From positions 1 through 64,000 of the forward strand of contig DATKML010000004.1 of the NCBI GenBank assembly GCA_035541875.1: a stretch of 64,000 nt of DNA, given 5' to 3'. The stretch comes from JAJPHI01 sp035541875. GTDB taxonomy: Bacteria > Desulfobacterota > Binatia > Binatales > Binataceae. Position 1 is the stretch's first letter; each line of letters starts with the position of its first letter. A program made the position numbers and the translations under genes. Below the pieces are notes generated by a model that saw only the letters and a program-made list of their open reading frames with translations, made no database searches and had not been told where the DNA came from. Below are positions 53,105-62,112 of this stretch, one piece after another.

Positions 53105-54360
53105 GATTCGCTCTGCGGATTCCCGGTGAAGGTCGGCACGATCGGGCTGCTGAACTCAACGAGCGACCGTTTGCCGTCTGGATCGAAGAACATAAAGAGC
53201 CCGCCGATACGGCTCGTCGGATCGCTCATCAGAGCCGTAAGGCGATCGGTCTCCCAGACGGGGCTCGTCGCTTCGAGGTAGAGATCGACGCTCTCGCCCG
53301 GCCCAATCGGACGGTTCGGTTGGACGGTCAATCCGGCGGGGGCGATCAACTCAGCCGGATAATCCGGATCGGGCTTGCGCACCGCGCTATTGAGAAAGCG
53401 GAGATTGGCAGTCGTGAACTCGCCGAGTGTGATCGGCTGATAGCGATGATTCGTTACACGTACGCGGAACTGCACCGTCCGTCCCGGCACTAGGTAGGTC
53501 GTCGTCTGCGGTGTGACAGTAATATTCGCCGGAGGCTCGTCGAGCGGAGGCGCTTTCGTCTGATGGGATTGCAGGGGAATCGTCACCGGATTCGCGAGAC
53601 TCGTGATGGAGAGCGCCACGATTCCCACAACGACTGAGGCTGCGAGCATCACCGCCGCCATCATCCGGTCACTGCGCGTGATCAGCTTATCGCCCTCGCC
53701 CGCCTGAACTGCCTCATAACGGGGAATCAAGAGGGGCTTGCGGAGCCAGTAAACCAGCCATACGACCGCTAACAGGACCCATACAAGGTGCCACGTGATG
53801 ACATGGCGCAATCCGTAGGTGGCAAGGTTTAGTCGTTTTCCAGTGAGCGTCGTGATCCAGTCGTCGAAACTAGCGGCGTTGCCCGTCACCGTCACCCACT
53901 GGCCCGGACCGAGAATCGCGCCGGCTTCGAGCACGTCGAGCATCGGATGGACGTGATAGCGGCCCGGAATGCGGCCGCGCAGCACCACGCGGTACTCGTA
54001 ATTGCCGCCAAGCTTCAGCGCCATCGAGGAGACGCCGTTAATGCCGTTCACGGAACTCTCAGCACGAATAAAGACCGGACCCGGCACACCCATATTGAGA
54101 AAGGTCAGCGTCTCGGGTGAGGGAATCTCGAGCGGCCAGCTCGACATGATATGGAAACGGCCGGTGACGACGAGTTCCTGATTGACCGCGATCGTCTGTG
54201 CCGACCACTTGGTGTCGTACCACTGAATCGTTGAGAGGCGCAGCGAGGGCTCCTGCGCCCGCTCACCATGCGCAAACGCGACCGACGAACCCAGCACTCC
54301 GCACACTATCGCGAGGATCGAAATGGCGAAGAGCTTCGCGCTAATGAGTCGGGACTTCAT
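53101..54360 (-). CDS. pmoB: Copper membrane monooxygenase subunit B
   Basis: A 419-residue subunit of particulate methane/ammonia monooxygenase. The signal peptide ends AFA and the first mature residue is His31 (FAHGER), with His136 and His138 in RYHVHPML: the three copper ligands with almost the same spacing as in Methylococcus (33, 137, 139). Two cupredoxin-like domains flank a transmembrane hairpin (about 172-200 and 230-255). It overlaps pmoD by 4 nt and follows pmoA by 7 nt. Substrate (methane, alkane or ammonia) cannot be told from this subunit. Confidence 0.9.
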   Translation of the reverse strand: MKSRLISAKLFAISILAIVCGVLGSSVAFAHGERAQEPSLRLSTIQWYDTKWSAQTIAVNQELVVTGRFHIMSSWPLEIPSPETLTFLNMGVPGPVFIRAESSVNGINGVSSMALKLGGNYEYRVVLRGRIPGRYHVHPMLDVLEAGAILGPGQWVTVTGNAASFDDWITTLTGKRLNLATYGLRHVITWHLVWVLLAVVWLVYWLRKPLLIPRYEAVQAGEGDKLITRSDRMMAAVMLAASVVVGIVALSITSLANPVTIPLQSHQTKAPPLDEPPANITVTPQTTTYLVPGRTVQFRVRVTNHRYQPITLGEFTTANLRFLNSAVRKPDPDYPAELIAPAGLTVQPNRPIGPGESVDLYLEATSPVWETDRLTALMSDPTSRIGGLFMFFDPDGKRSLVEFSSPIVPTFTGNPQSES

Positions 54361-54367
54361 GAGTCGC

Positions 54368-55132
54368 TCAAATCTTCTTCAGCCAGGAGAATTGGCTGCG
54401 CACGAAGAGCCATCCCACACCGAGGAAAGTCATATACACGACGATCGACATGAACCCAGCAAACGCGATCGAGAGATAGATTGGGTCCTGACCGAAAGTC
54501 CGCAGCGTGCCGCGATTGATAATCCGAATATATTCGGGCGTCCCGGTGCGGATGTAATGGAAGCCCTGCAGATCCGCTATCGACATAAGGGAGCCGTGCA
54601 GATTCACGGGCGCAAGGAACGGGGTAATCAACGGCCAGTTCCCGAGATAAAACATCACGCCCCACAGGAAGCCACCGACGATACCCGTGATAAGAAGGCT
54701 ATCGGTCAGCACGAGGATACAATCAATCGCGATACCCGAAGGAATTAGCGTCGCAGGCCAGATGAAGTTGAGCGGATAGTAGGCCCATCCGTGCATGTTG
54801 AGCGATCGGTTAATCCACTCCGCGGTGACGAGGCATAGCGTGAGCAGGGTCGCGGCGAAGGGCAGTCGGAAGCGCGCCCAGAAGATATAAACGAACGCCG
54901 CCGGCATCGCGAGTTCAACGACCGGCGTGAACGAAAGCCACCATCGATTGTCTTTCCAATCGGCCCAGAAGTCCCAATCGCCCACGGTCAGCATCGTGAC
55001 GACGTGATAGAGCGCCATCCCGAGGAAGAACAGGATGACCGCTACTACTAGATCGAAGTGCCGATAGGCACGCTGTTGCGCCTCCGGACTTACCGTCGCT
55101 GGTTGGGTGCGGGCGCGCGGAGCAGCCGCCAT
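54368..55132 (-). CDS. pmoA: Copper membrane monooxygenase subunit A
   Basis: A 254-residue polytopic subunit with about seven transmembrane helices. The signature GDWDFWADWKDNRWW sits at residues 51-65, near the start of the protein, and LITGIVGGFLWGVMFYLGNWPLI is also as expected for PmoA/AmoA. The DNA at 54965-54982 encodes the GDWDFW block used for environmental pmoA PCR, with one mismatch to the A189f primer. It is second in the operon, 21 nt after pmoC. Confidence 0.92.
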   Translation of the reverse strand: MAAAPRARTQPATVSPEAQQRAYRHFDLVVAVILFFLGMALYHVVTMLTVGDWDFWADWKDNRWWLSFTPVVELAMPAAFVYIFWARFRLPFAATLLTLCLVTAEWINRSLNMHGWAYYPLNFIWPATLIPSGIAIDCILVLTDSLLITGIVGGFLWGVMFYLGNWPLITPFLAPVNLHGSLMSIADLQGFHYIRTGTPEYIRIINRGTLRTFGQDPIYLSIAFAGFMSIVVYMTFLGVGWLFVRSQFSWLKKI

Positions 55133-55153
55133 CGTTGATCTCGTCGCGGAGCG

Positions 55154-55993
55154 CTATGAAGCCTGACGCTCGAACTCCAGCGCCGGATCAGACGCGGGCC
55201 CTTTAGTGCCCTCGTAGGTCTGCGCCTTGCCCGTCGTCAGCTCGTAGAGGTAATCGCAAACCTGCATCAGCAGACCGCCGAGACCGAGGCCGGCCCACGC
55301 AAAGACGATGAACCACCAGTGCACAGGGGCGGCAAAACGCTCCTCAAGGATCCAGAAGCTATGCGCCCATTCGTTGAAGGCAACGACCGGCAGGAGCATG
55401 AAAGGTCCGGCAACCGCAATGACCCACGGAATCGAGTGACGCGCGGCGAAGCGAGGGAGGCGGGTACGTCCGTACAGGTAAGCGGCGATGCCCACGATGA
55501 TGTAAATCGGGAAGGCCCAGTAGAAAAGGATGATGTGGCTCGGTGTGAAGGAGGTATCGCGCACGACGGTCTGATGCCAGCTCGCGTCTTCTTCGGCGAA
55601 GAAGCTCGCCGCCCAGAACACGGCAAAGACGTAAACCGCAATTAACGCCAGAAAGACGCCAAGGCGGCGTAGTTCTTCAGTGGAATCGAGCCGATCGAGA
55701 TCGCGCGGTCGTGAGAACCAGATATAACTCCAGATACCTGCCGCGGCGACTCCTTCGAGCGCAAACTGGCTGAAGAGCAGATTCATCCAGTACTGCTGGA
55801 ATTCCGGGGACATCGCGTCGAGTCCCATGCTCCAGGCGTACTTCTGCTGGTATAGACGCGCAGCGATCATCAGGATGGTGATAACGCCGCTTAACCCCGC
55901 GACAAGGCTGGGGCTAATCCATCGGCTCGCGCGCTTGATTTCCGCTTGCGACGCCGCGTCGCCGATTTTGCTGGTGTTTACGAGTGATGCCAC
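55154..55993 (-). CDS. pmoC: Copper membrane monooxygenase subunit C
   Basis: Membrane subunit bearing the proposed active copper site, 279 residues from the GTG at 55993, which has GAGGAGGGG seven bases upstream; the longer frame to 56053 lacks a site. The metal motif D-x3-H-x12-H is intact: Asp136, His140 and His153 in EEDASWHQ and SFTPSHII. Six hydrophobic segments are seen. It opens pmoCABD. Confidence 0.9.
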   Translation of the reverse strand: MASLVNTSKIGDAASQAEIKRASRWISPSLVAGLSGVITILMIAARLYQQKYAWSMGLDAMSPEFQQYWMNLLFSQFALEGVAAAGIWSYIWFSRPRDLDRLDSTEELRRLGVFLALIAVYVFAVFWAASFFAEEDASWHQTVVRDTSFTPSHIILFYWAFPIYIIVGIAAYLYGRTRLPRFAARHSIPWVIAVAGPFMLLPVVAFNEWAHSFWILEERFAAPVHWWFIVFAWAGLGLGGLLMQVCDYLYELTTGKAQTYEGTKGPASDPALEFERQAS

Positions 55994-56058
55994 TTCGCCC
56001 CTCCTCGAAAGAAATCGCGGCTTGGACAAGGAAATGCGGCACCGCGAATCCATCTCGA

Positions 56059-56087
56059 CTTATATTACCGGGCCCCCGATAACGCAA
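56059..56087 (-). promoter_or_regulatory. Candidate promoter of pmoCABD
   Basis: On the minus strand, TTGCGT (56082-56087) and TATAAG (56059-56064) are separated by 17 bases, about 65 nt upstream of the pmoC GTG. The -10 element matches TATAAT at five of six positions; the -35 is weak. A GGGCCC palindrome lies in the spacer. Confidence 0.35.
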
Positions 56088-56183
56088 ACTTGACCTTTGC
56101 ACCCGCGCTACGCGAAAGTGCGGCTGAATAGCTGGAGCAGACGAACGTTCTACGATCTCTTGCGCCTGGGGAGGGCGAAAGTA

Positions 56184-57779
56184 ATGGCAGATACATCAAA
56201 TCGCTATAGCGGACCGGTGGCCAAGGTCGCCCCCGGATGGAGTTGCACTCGTGTGACGGCCCCGAGCGCGCTTTTTGGCGCCAACGGGATGCGGATGGGA
56301 CCCGACGGCCTGCTTTACGTCGCTCAGGCCTTCGGCAGCCAGATCAGTGCCGTCGATCCCAAAAGCGGCGCGGTGACCGTAATCAGTCCTAAGGGTGGAC
56401 CCATCGTCGCACCGGACGATCTCGCCTTCGACTCCAAAGGAGTCCTATATGCCACCGAGGTGATGAGCGAGCGGGTTTGCGCGCGTAGCCCAAACGGTGA
56501 CGTCCGGATTATCGCGGACGGTGTGACTGCTGCTAACGGCGTGACCGTCCATAACGATCGTATCTTCATGGATGAGTGTCGTCCGGGCGGTCGGATGTGG
56601 GAACTCTTTCCCGACGGCAGCGCCCCGCGCTTGATCGCCGATAATCTGCCGCTGCCCAACGCGCTACGGCTCGGACCAGACGGCAATATCTATTTCCCGG
56701 TGCTGGGCGAAAACGCGATCTGGCGCGTCCCGGTGGGGGGCGGCACGCCCGAGCCCTTTATCAAGGATCTTGGCTTGCCGACGGCGGTCAAAATCAACAG
56801 TAAGGGCGAAATCGTCAGCACCCAGGGAGCTACCGGCGAGATCCTCAAGATCGATATCCAGAGCAGGACCAAGCGGGTCCATGCGAAGGTTCGCTCCGGT
56901 ATCGATAACCTCGAAGTTACCACCGACGACCGAATCTTTATCTCGCACTTCACCGACGGCGGTGTCGCCGAAATCATGGCCGACGGCAGCGAGCGGCGGC
57001 TGATTCAGCCCGGCTTCTGCGGACCCGCGGGCCTCGCTTGCAGCGGCGGGGTCCTTTACGCCTCCGACGGCATTAGTATGGCAGCGGTAAATCCGGACGG
57101 CTCGCACCATCGCGTCGGCATGATGTTCGATCATGAGTTCCCGGGCTTCGTACGCGGCCTGGCACCGGCGGCTGATGGTGGAGTGATCGTAACGACGGCG
57201 GTCGGTGATGTAACGACCTACCATCCGGTATCACACAAAATGACCGAGCATGCGAAGGGCCTGAATGAGCTCTACGGCGTGGCAGCCGGTCCCGGCGGAA
57301 CGGTGATCGTTTGCGAAGGTGGAGCCGGACGCCTGCTCGTAATCGATGGCAAGGAAATCAAGGTCGCAGCAACTGGACTGTCGCGACCAACCGGCTTGGC
57401 CGTAGCCTCCGATGGGTCCTGCTACGTCGCCGAATCGGGCAAGGGCACGGTGGCCCACGTCAATGGTGGAATCAGCGAAGCTCTCGGCGGTCTCGATCGG
57501 CCGCATGGACTGGCTCTCTCGGGTGACGATCTCTTCGTGCTCGACGCCGGCACTCATGAGCTTATCTGCTTCTCGACCAAGACCCGCAAGCGCACGACCG
57601 TGGCGACTAATCTGCCCGTCGGAGCGCCTCCGGGCGTCGTACCGCATGTCCTCTCGGGTATCGCGGGACTGTTGCCTGGCCCGGTCACGGCTTTTTCGGG
57701 ACTCGCGCTCGGACCGGACGGCACGGTCTACGTTGCCGCCGACGCCGAGGGCAGTATCCTCGCCGTTCGCCGCGCTTAG
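56184..57779 (+). CDS. NHL/SMP-30-like beta-propeller protein
   Basis: A 531-residue protein from the ATG at 56184 (GGGAGG upstream). It contains two halves of repeated propeller blades of the SMP-30/gluconolactonase/NHL type, for example GANGMRMGPDGLLYVAQAF, DDLAFDSKGVLYATEV, NALRLGPDGNIYFPVL, PTGLAVASDGSCYVAES and FSGLALGPDGTVYVAADAEG. No signal peptide is evident, so it may be cytoplasmic. It is divergent from pmoC, and its stop is 11 nt before a CoA-transferase gene, suggesting a shared transcript. Lactonase activity is only inferred from the fold. Confidence 0.72.
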   Translation: MADTSNRYSGPVAKVAPGWSCTRVTAPSALFGANGMRMGPDGLLYVAQAFGSQISAVDPKSGAVTVISPKGGPIVAPDDLAFDSKGVLYATEVMSERVCARSPNGDVRIIADGVTAANGVTVHNDRIFMDECRPGGRMWELFPDGSAPRLIADNLPLPNALRLGPDGNIYFPVLGENAIWRVPVGGGTPEPFIKDLGLPTAVKINSKGEIVSTQGATGEILKIDIQSRTKRVHAKVRSGIDNLEVTTDDRIFISHFTDGGVAEIMADGSERRLIQPGFCGPAGLACSGGVLYASDGISMAAVNPDGSHHRVGMMFDHEFPGFVRGLAPAADGGVIVTTAVGDVTTYHPVSHKMTEHAKGLNELYGVAAGPGGTVIVCEGGAGRLLVIDGKEIKVAATGLSRPTGLAVASDGSCYVAESGKGTVAHVNGGISEALGGLDRPHGLALSGDDLFVLDAGTHELICFSTKTRKRTTVATNLPVGAPPGVVPHVLSGIAGLLPGPVTAFSGLALGPDGTVYVAADAEGSILAVRRA

Positions 57780-57790
57780 CTGAGGCGACG

Positions 57791-59056
57791 ATGCCGCAAG
57801 AGATCAGGCTGGAAGAGCTCGACTTTGGCGGCATCGTCCGTCCCGGCGATCAGATTATCTGGGCACAGGGCGCCGGCGAGCCGTCGGCGCTCGTCGAGAA
57901 ACTGCTCGAACAACGCCATCGGATCGGCCACGCAGAGGTTTTCTGCGCAGGCGTTCGCTCACGCCGCACAGTGACTCTCGAACATACTGATACGCTTAGC
58001 TTCAGCAGCTTCGGTGCGATGGGGAATCTGCATGCGCTCTCGCGTGCCGGACTGCTGCGAGTCCTCCCGACCCATCTTTCGCAGGTCAGCGGCTACTTCG
58101 CGCGCGGCGATCTCCGGGTTGCTGTCGTATTGGTGCAGCTGAGCGAACCAGATGATGCCGGCAACTACAGTTTCGGGCTGGCCAACGATTTCCCGCAGGC
58201 CGCGATCGCCAAGGCCCGGGTCGTAGTTGCAGAGGTTAACGATCAACTGCCTTGGACTTATTGCGACGGCACGATCGACCCAGCGCGTATCGACTATGTG
58301 GTGCGAACGTCGCGCCACCTGCCACAGGTCGAGCCTCAAACAGTTGGTGAGATAGAGCATCAGATTGCGACGCACGTCGCGCGCTATATCGAAGACGGGT
58401 CGACGGTGCAGATAGGTATCGGTGCGATTCCTGACGCAGTGATGGCGCTGATCGGTGACCGCCGGGATCTCGGCTTCCACTCGGGTCTAATCAACGATCG
58501 GGTCGCTGATCTGATGGAACAGGGCGTCGTGACTAACGCGCGCAAACCAATCGATACGGGCATCACGACCGCGGCCTTGCTGGTAGGAACGGACAGGTTG
58601 TATCGGTTCGCGCACAAGAATCGGGTGATTCGGCTCTTCACCTACGATCACACGCACAGTGCCCGAGTCTTGAGCCAGCTCGACAAGTTCGTCGCGATCA
58701 ATTCCGCAATCGAGGTGGACCTTACCGGCCAGGTCAACGCCGAAGTCGCAAACGGCGAGTATATCGGCGGAACTGGCGGGCAAGGTGATTTCGTCCGGGG
58801 AGCCCAACTGGCGGCGCGGGGACGATCGATCATCGCGTTTCCATCGAGCGCCCGCGATGCGACAATCAGTAGGATCGTGCCGCGCCTGGCCGATGGAATC
58901 GTGACGACGCCACGCAGCGACGCCGATATTATCGTCACGGAATATGGCGCGGCCGAGCTAAAAGGAAGGTCGTTGGCCGAGCGAGCGATACGCCTCGCCG
59001 CGATCAGTCATCCGAATTTCCGCCCGATGCTCGAAGCCGAAGCGGCCAAGCTCTAA
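57791..59056 (+). CDS. Acetyl-CoA hydrolase/transferase family protein
   Basis: Family I-type CoA transferase of 421 residues. GGTGGQGDFVRGA (oxyanion region), INSAIEVDLTGQVNAE with the candidate catalytic Glu, and IVTEYGAAELKGRSLAERA are conserved. It could move CoA between acetate or 4-hydroxybutyrate and other acids; the exact pair is not evident. Co-transcribed with the propeller gene. Confidence 0.85.
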   Translation: MPQEIRLEELDFGGIVRPGDQIIWAQGAGEPSALVEKLLEQRHRIGHAEVFCAGVRSRRTVTLEHTDTLSFSSFGAMGNLHALSRAGLLRVLPTHLSQVSGYFARGDLRVAVVLVQLSEPDDAGNYSFGLANDFPQAAIAKARVVVAEVNDQLPWTYCDGTIDPARIDYVVRTSRHLPQVEPQTVGEIEHQIATHVARYIEDGSTVQIGIGAIPDAVMALIGDRRDLGFHSGLINDRVADLMEQGVVTNARKPIDTGITTAALLVGTDRLYRFAHKNRVIRLFTYDHTHSARVLSQLDKFVAINSAIEVDLTGQVNAEVANGEYIGGTGGQGDFVRGAQLAARGRSIIAFPSSARDATISRIVPRLADGIVTTPRSDADIIVTEYGAAELKGRSLAERAIRLAAISHPNFRPMLEAEAAKL

Positions 59057-59110
59057 GGGCGTAGAATCTAAGCAGCAAAGCAGCGCTCGCGAAAGTTAAA
59101 TCGCGACGGT

Positions 59111-59890
59111 TTATCTGGAAAAGGTTGTGGGAGGCTCCGGATTGCCAAAGCCACCAGTCCCACCGTAAACACCAATTCCGATTGCGACGCCGCCGGCGGC
59201 TCCCAGTACCCCGATCGCAGCAATTGTCGCCGGTGAAGGAGAGAGGGGCATCATACCGCATGGTATCGTGGTCTTCTGCCCTTTCTTCACTGTTACGCTG
59301 GGTGCGTTCGGATCCCTGGTGTTTTTGACTTCGACCACGCCCTCATCGACGGAGACATCCGTATACTCGCGGCAGCCGCGGCGATCCTTGCGATCAACGT
59401 CGCGGTAATAATCGGTTTTATAATCGGTACCACGCGCGGCCGCTGAGGCATTGGGCGTGTATACCTGATAGTTGGGTGCATTACCGGGAGCGTGACGCAC
59501 TACCGAGCGGAGCGAGCCAGCCAGAAGATTAACCGAAGTATCCGCTCGCGAGCCGTCAGGATTCAGCACGTCCTTATCCAAAACCACGTCGCTCGATTCC
59601 GTAAGCGCGAGCTGCGTACCATCGGACAGAGTAACAGTTACGTTGCTGGCTGGAGCGGTAACAATACGATCGCCGACCTGTACCGGATTACCGAAAACCG
59701 CACCCGCCGTCTTGCCCGCGTGAGTAATTGTTACTTTGCCCTGGATAGCACTGATCGAACCTACCGGCGCAGATGATTGTGCGTAAGCGGAAGCGGTCGC
59801 CAGGACAAGGAAAAGCAGAATGCAGGCCCAAGTACCGAACACAGCACTTGCAGTTGTGCACTTACCGTTGCTCAAGATTCCGGCCGCCAT
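59111..59890 (-). CDS. FecR-domain periplasmic protein
   Basis: A 259-residue exported protein with a signal peptide (ending TASAYAQ) and a FecR domain starting VGSISAIQGKVTITHAGKTA, followed by VGDRIVTAPASNVTVTLSDGTQLALTESS and the VYTPNASAAARGTDY stretch. Another region, YTDVSVDEGVVEVKN, completes it. A hydrophobic C-terminal segment (AAIGVLGAAGGVAIGIGVY) could anchor it. No sigma factor is adjacent, so it is not the classic FecR regulator. Confidence 0.78.
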   Translation of the reverse strand: MAAGILSNGKCTTASAVFGTWACILLFLVLATASAYAQSSAPVGSISAIQGKVTITHAGKTAGAVFGNPVQVGDRIVTAPASNVTVTLSDGTQLALTESSDVVLDKDVLNPDGSRADTSVNLLAGSLRSVVRHAPGNAPNYQVYTPNASAAARGTDYKTDYYRDVDRKDRRGCREYTDVSVDEGVVEVKNTRDPNAPSVTVKKGQKTTIPCGMMPLSPSPATIAAIGVLGAAGGVAIGIGVYGGTGGFGNPEPPTTFSR

Positions 59891-59940
59891 CCTCTACCCA
59901 ACCCCACGCTCAGCATTCTGACGGTCTTTGCGACGTTGCG

Positions 59941-61185
59941 CTAGCCTATAAATGACAGCCCGCGCGCAAGCTCTTCGAGGGTTCTACAGGGTATTAGGTA
60001 GTCAATAACCTTGCGGTAGGTCTCGATCGCACTATCTCCCGTACCCCATCGCTCGATCGGTTCAGGATTAAGCCACAGTGTCATCCGGCATCGCCTACTC
60101 AGGTCACGCAGGAGATCAGCGCGGGCGGGGCGGCGGTTATTACGCCCATCTCCAAGAATCACTAGTACAGTCGACGAATTGAAACGCCGTAGATGATCTC
60201 TGGTTAACTCGCCGAGCACGCGGCCGAAATCGGACCGAGCATAAAGGTCGAGGTTGGGCGTCATCACGAGATGGCCGCGCTCGAAGTCTGCCGACGCGAT
60301 TCGATCGACATAGACGAAACTCCGCGCACGGCGAAAACAATCCGTGGCACCGGCAAGCAACTCGAGCATCAAAGAAGCCGCGAAATGGACCGAGCCCGAA
60401 ATATCGGCCAGCGCGACTAGATCGATATGTTTGGGGCGGCGCGCCCGCATCTGCAGATCGATCAAGGCACCGCCGCGCTGGATCGATGCGCGCAACGTGC
60501 GGCGTAGATCGATCCGACCAGCTTTAGCGCGTCGCATCCGGCGACCGAGCCGCACGCGCAAACGTCGCTGCAATAATTGCAGAGTCTGACGCGCCTCGCC
60601 GTATTCAAGGGGTGTGTAATCGGCGAAGGGCGCTGTCTCGATGCTGTCGTGCGCGCCCGTGCCTCGCTCACCGGGCATAACGCTGGATTCGCGTCCGGCG
60701 GACGAATCTCGCTTCGCTGCTTTGCCGATCAGTTCGGCGGCCTGCGATCCGCCAGCACGTTTCAGATCGCCAGCTTGGCGCCGTGCTTCCGAACGCGCTT
60801 GCGCGATAGTGCTCGGCGCATTTACAGTGCTGACCTGTCGTGCCGATGCGCCTCGCGGGGTTGCGGCCGGCGGTACGGGATTCATTCCGGAACTATCGCC
60901 ACGTCCGGTGCCGCTCAAGCCGATCTGTGCTCCGCGGCTCTGCCGGGACAACCCTCTGCTGGTGGGTGAGACAAAGTACTCAGCGAAAACTTGATCGAAG
61001 CCCGGGCTATCGGCCTCATCCTTGATTAGCGAGGCGCGCAAAGCCTCGCGCATCCGCGCCGGTCGCAGGCCTGCGACGGTTACAGCCTGCATCGCGTCGA
61101 GCGATTCCGCCACGGAGATACGAACCCCGGCCTCGCGCAACGCGCCGATAAAATCGATCAGGATTTCGCGCAGCGGCCGCGCCAT
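59941..61185 (-). CDS. VWA protein, CoxE-like
   Basis: A 414-residue protein with a von Willebrand factor A domain carrying the MIDAS LADISGSVHFAASLML (D-x-S-x-S). The N-terminal half is charged and low-complexity. Such proteins pair with MoxR-type ATPases in metal-enzyme maturation. It starts 10 nt after the MoxR gene on the same strand, so the pair is one operon. Confidence 0.8.
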   Translation of the reverse strand: MARPLREILIDFIGALREAGVRISVAESLDAMQAVTVAGLRPARMREALRASLIKDEADSPGFDQVFAEYFVSPTSRGLSRQSRGAQIGLSGTGRGDSSGMNPVPPAATPRGASARQVSTVNAPSTIAQARSEARRQAGDLKRAGGSQAAELIGKAAKRDSSAGRESSVMPGERGTGAHDSIETAPFADYTPLEYGEARQTLQLLQRRLRVRLGRRMRRAKAGRIDLRRTLRASIQRGGALIDLQMRARRPKHIDLVALADISGSVHFAASLMLELLAGATDCFRRARSFVYVDRIASADFERGHLVMTPNLDLYARSDFGRVLGELTRDHLRRFNSSTVLVILGDGRNNRRPARADLLRDLSRRCRMTLWLNPEPIERWGTGDSAIETYRKVIDYLIPCRTLEELARGLSFIG

Positions 61186-61194
61186 CGGATTACG

Positions 61195-62103
61195 TTAGCG
61201 GCTACGTCCGATCATCGATGGAATCTTGCTCTCTGCGACGGTCCGATCATCTTCATGCTTGAGCAAAAGACCAAGTGTCGCGCGGACCGCGGGCGTATCA
61301 ATCTCTTCGACACCCAAACGCACCAACGCGCGAGCCCAATCGAGAGTCTCGGCAATCGACGGCGACTTGCGGAGCTCCATCTTGCGGATCACATTGACCA
61401 ATCGCGCAGCTTCGAGGGCGAGCTTAGCTGATAGCTCCGGCACCTTAAGCTCGATAATTTTCCGCTCCTGTTCGATTCCCGGAAAATCGATAAAGAGATG
61501 CAGGCACCGGCGCCGCAACGCCTCTGACAGTTCGCGTGAGCGATTCGAGGTGAGCACAACGATTGGTCGCTCGGCAGCACGCAGCGTCCCCAGTTCCGGC
61601 ACACTGACCTGAAAATCCGATAGCGCTTCGAGCAGGAACGCCTCGAACTCCTCATCGGCCTTGTCGATCTCATCGACCAGAAGCACTACTCGCCGCGACG
61701 CCAGCATCGCCTTCAGCAAAGGCCTTTCGAGTAAATATTCCCGCGAGAAGATATGCTCCGAAAGTTCCTCCCAGCGAAGCCCTTCATGCTCGCCCGCCTG
61801 CAGGCGCAGCAACTGTTTTTGGTAGTTCCACTCGTAGAGCGCGCGGGCTTCATCGAGTCCCTCGTAGCATTGCAATCGCACGAGAGCAGTATCGAGCATC
61901 GTTGCGATAACCTTGGCGATCTCCGTCTTGCCGGCGCCCGCTGGACCTTCGATCAGGAGTGGCTTCTCCAGCGCGAGTGCGAGAAAAATCGCGGTCTCGG
62001 TCCGCTCATTGGTGATGTAATTCGCCTGGCGCAATCCCGCGCTGACGAATTTCTGGGTGATCTCCACAGCAATGAGGATCGTTGCACGATCCTGCACAGT
62101 CAA
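61195..62103 (-). CDS. MoxR-family AAA ATPase
   Basis: A 302-residue AAA+ chaperone. Walker A is GPAGAGKTEIAKV and Walker B VVLLVDEIDKADEEFEAFLLEAL; RPIVVLTSNRSRELSEALRRRCLHLFIDFP is the sensor/arginine-finger region. It is coupled to the downstream VWA protein. MoxR-VWA pairs help insert metals into oxidoreductases in several systems. Confidence 0.9.
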   Translation of the reverse strand: MTVQDRATILIAVEITQKFVSAGLRQANYITNERTETAIFLALALEKPLLIEGPAGAGKTEIAKVIATMLDTALVRLQCYEGLDEARALYEWNYQKQLLRLQAGEHEGLRWEELSEHIFSREYLLERPLLKAMLASRRVVLLVDEIDKADEEFEAFLLEALSDFQVSVPELGTLRAAERPIVVLTSNRSRELSEALRRRCLHLFIDFPGIEQERKIIELKVPELSAKLALEAARLVNVIRKMELRKSPSIAETLDWARALVRLGVEEIDTPAVRATLGLLLKHEDDRTVAESKIPSMIGRSR

Positions 62104-62112
62104 TGAGCCCGA

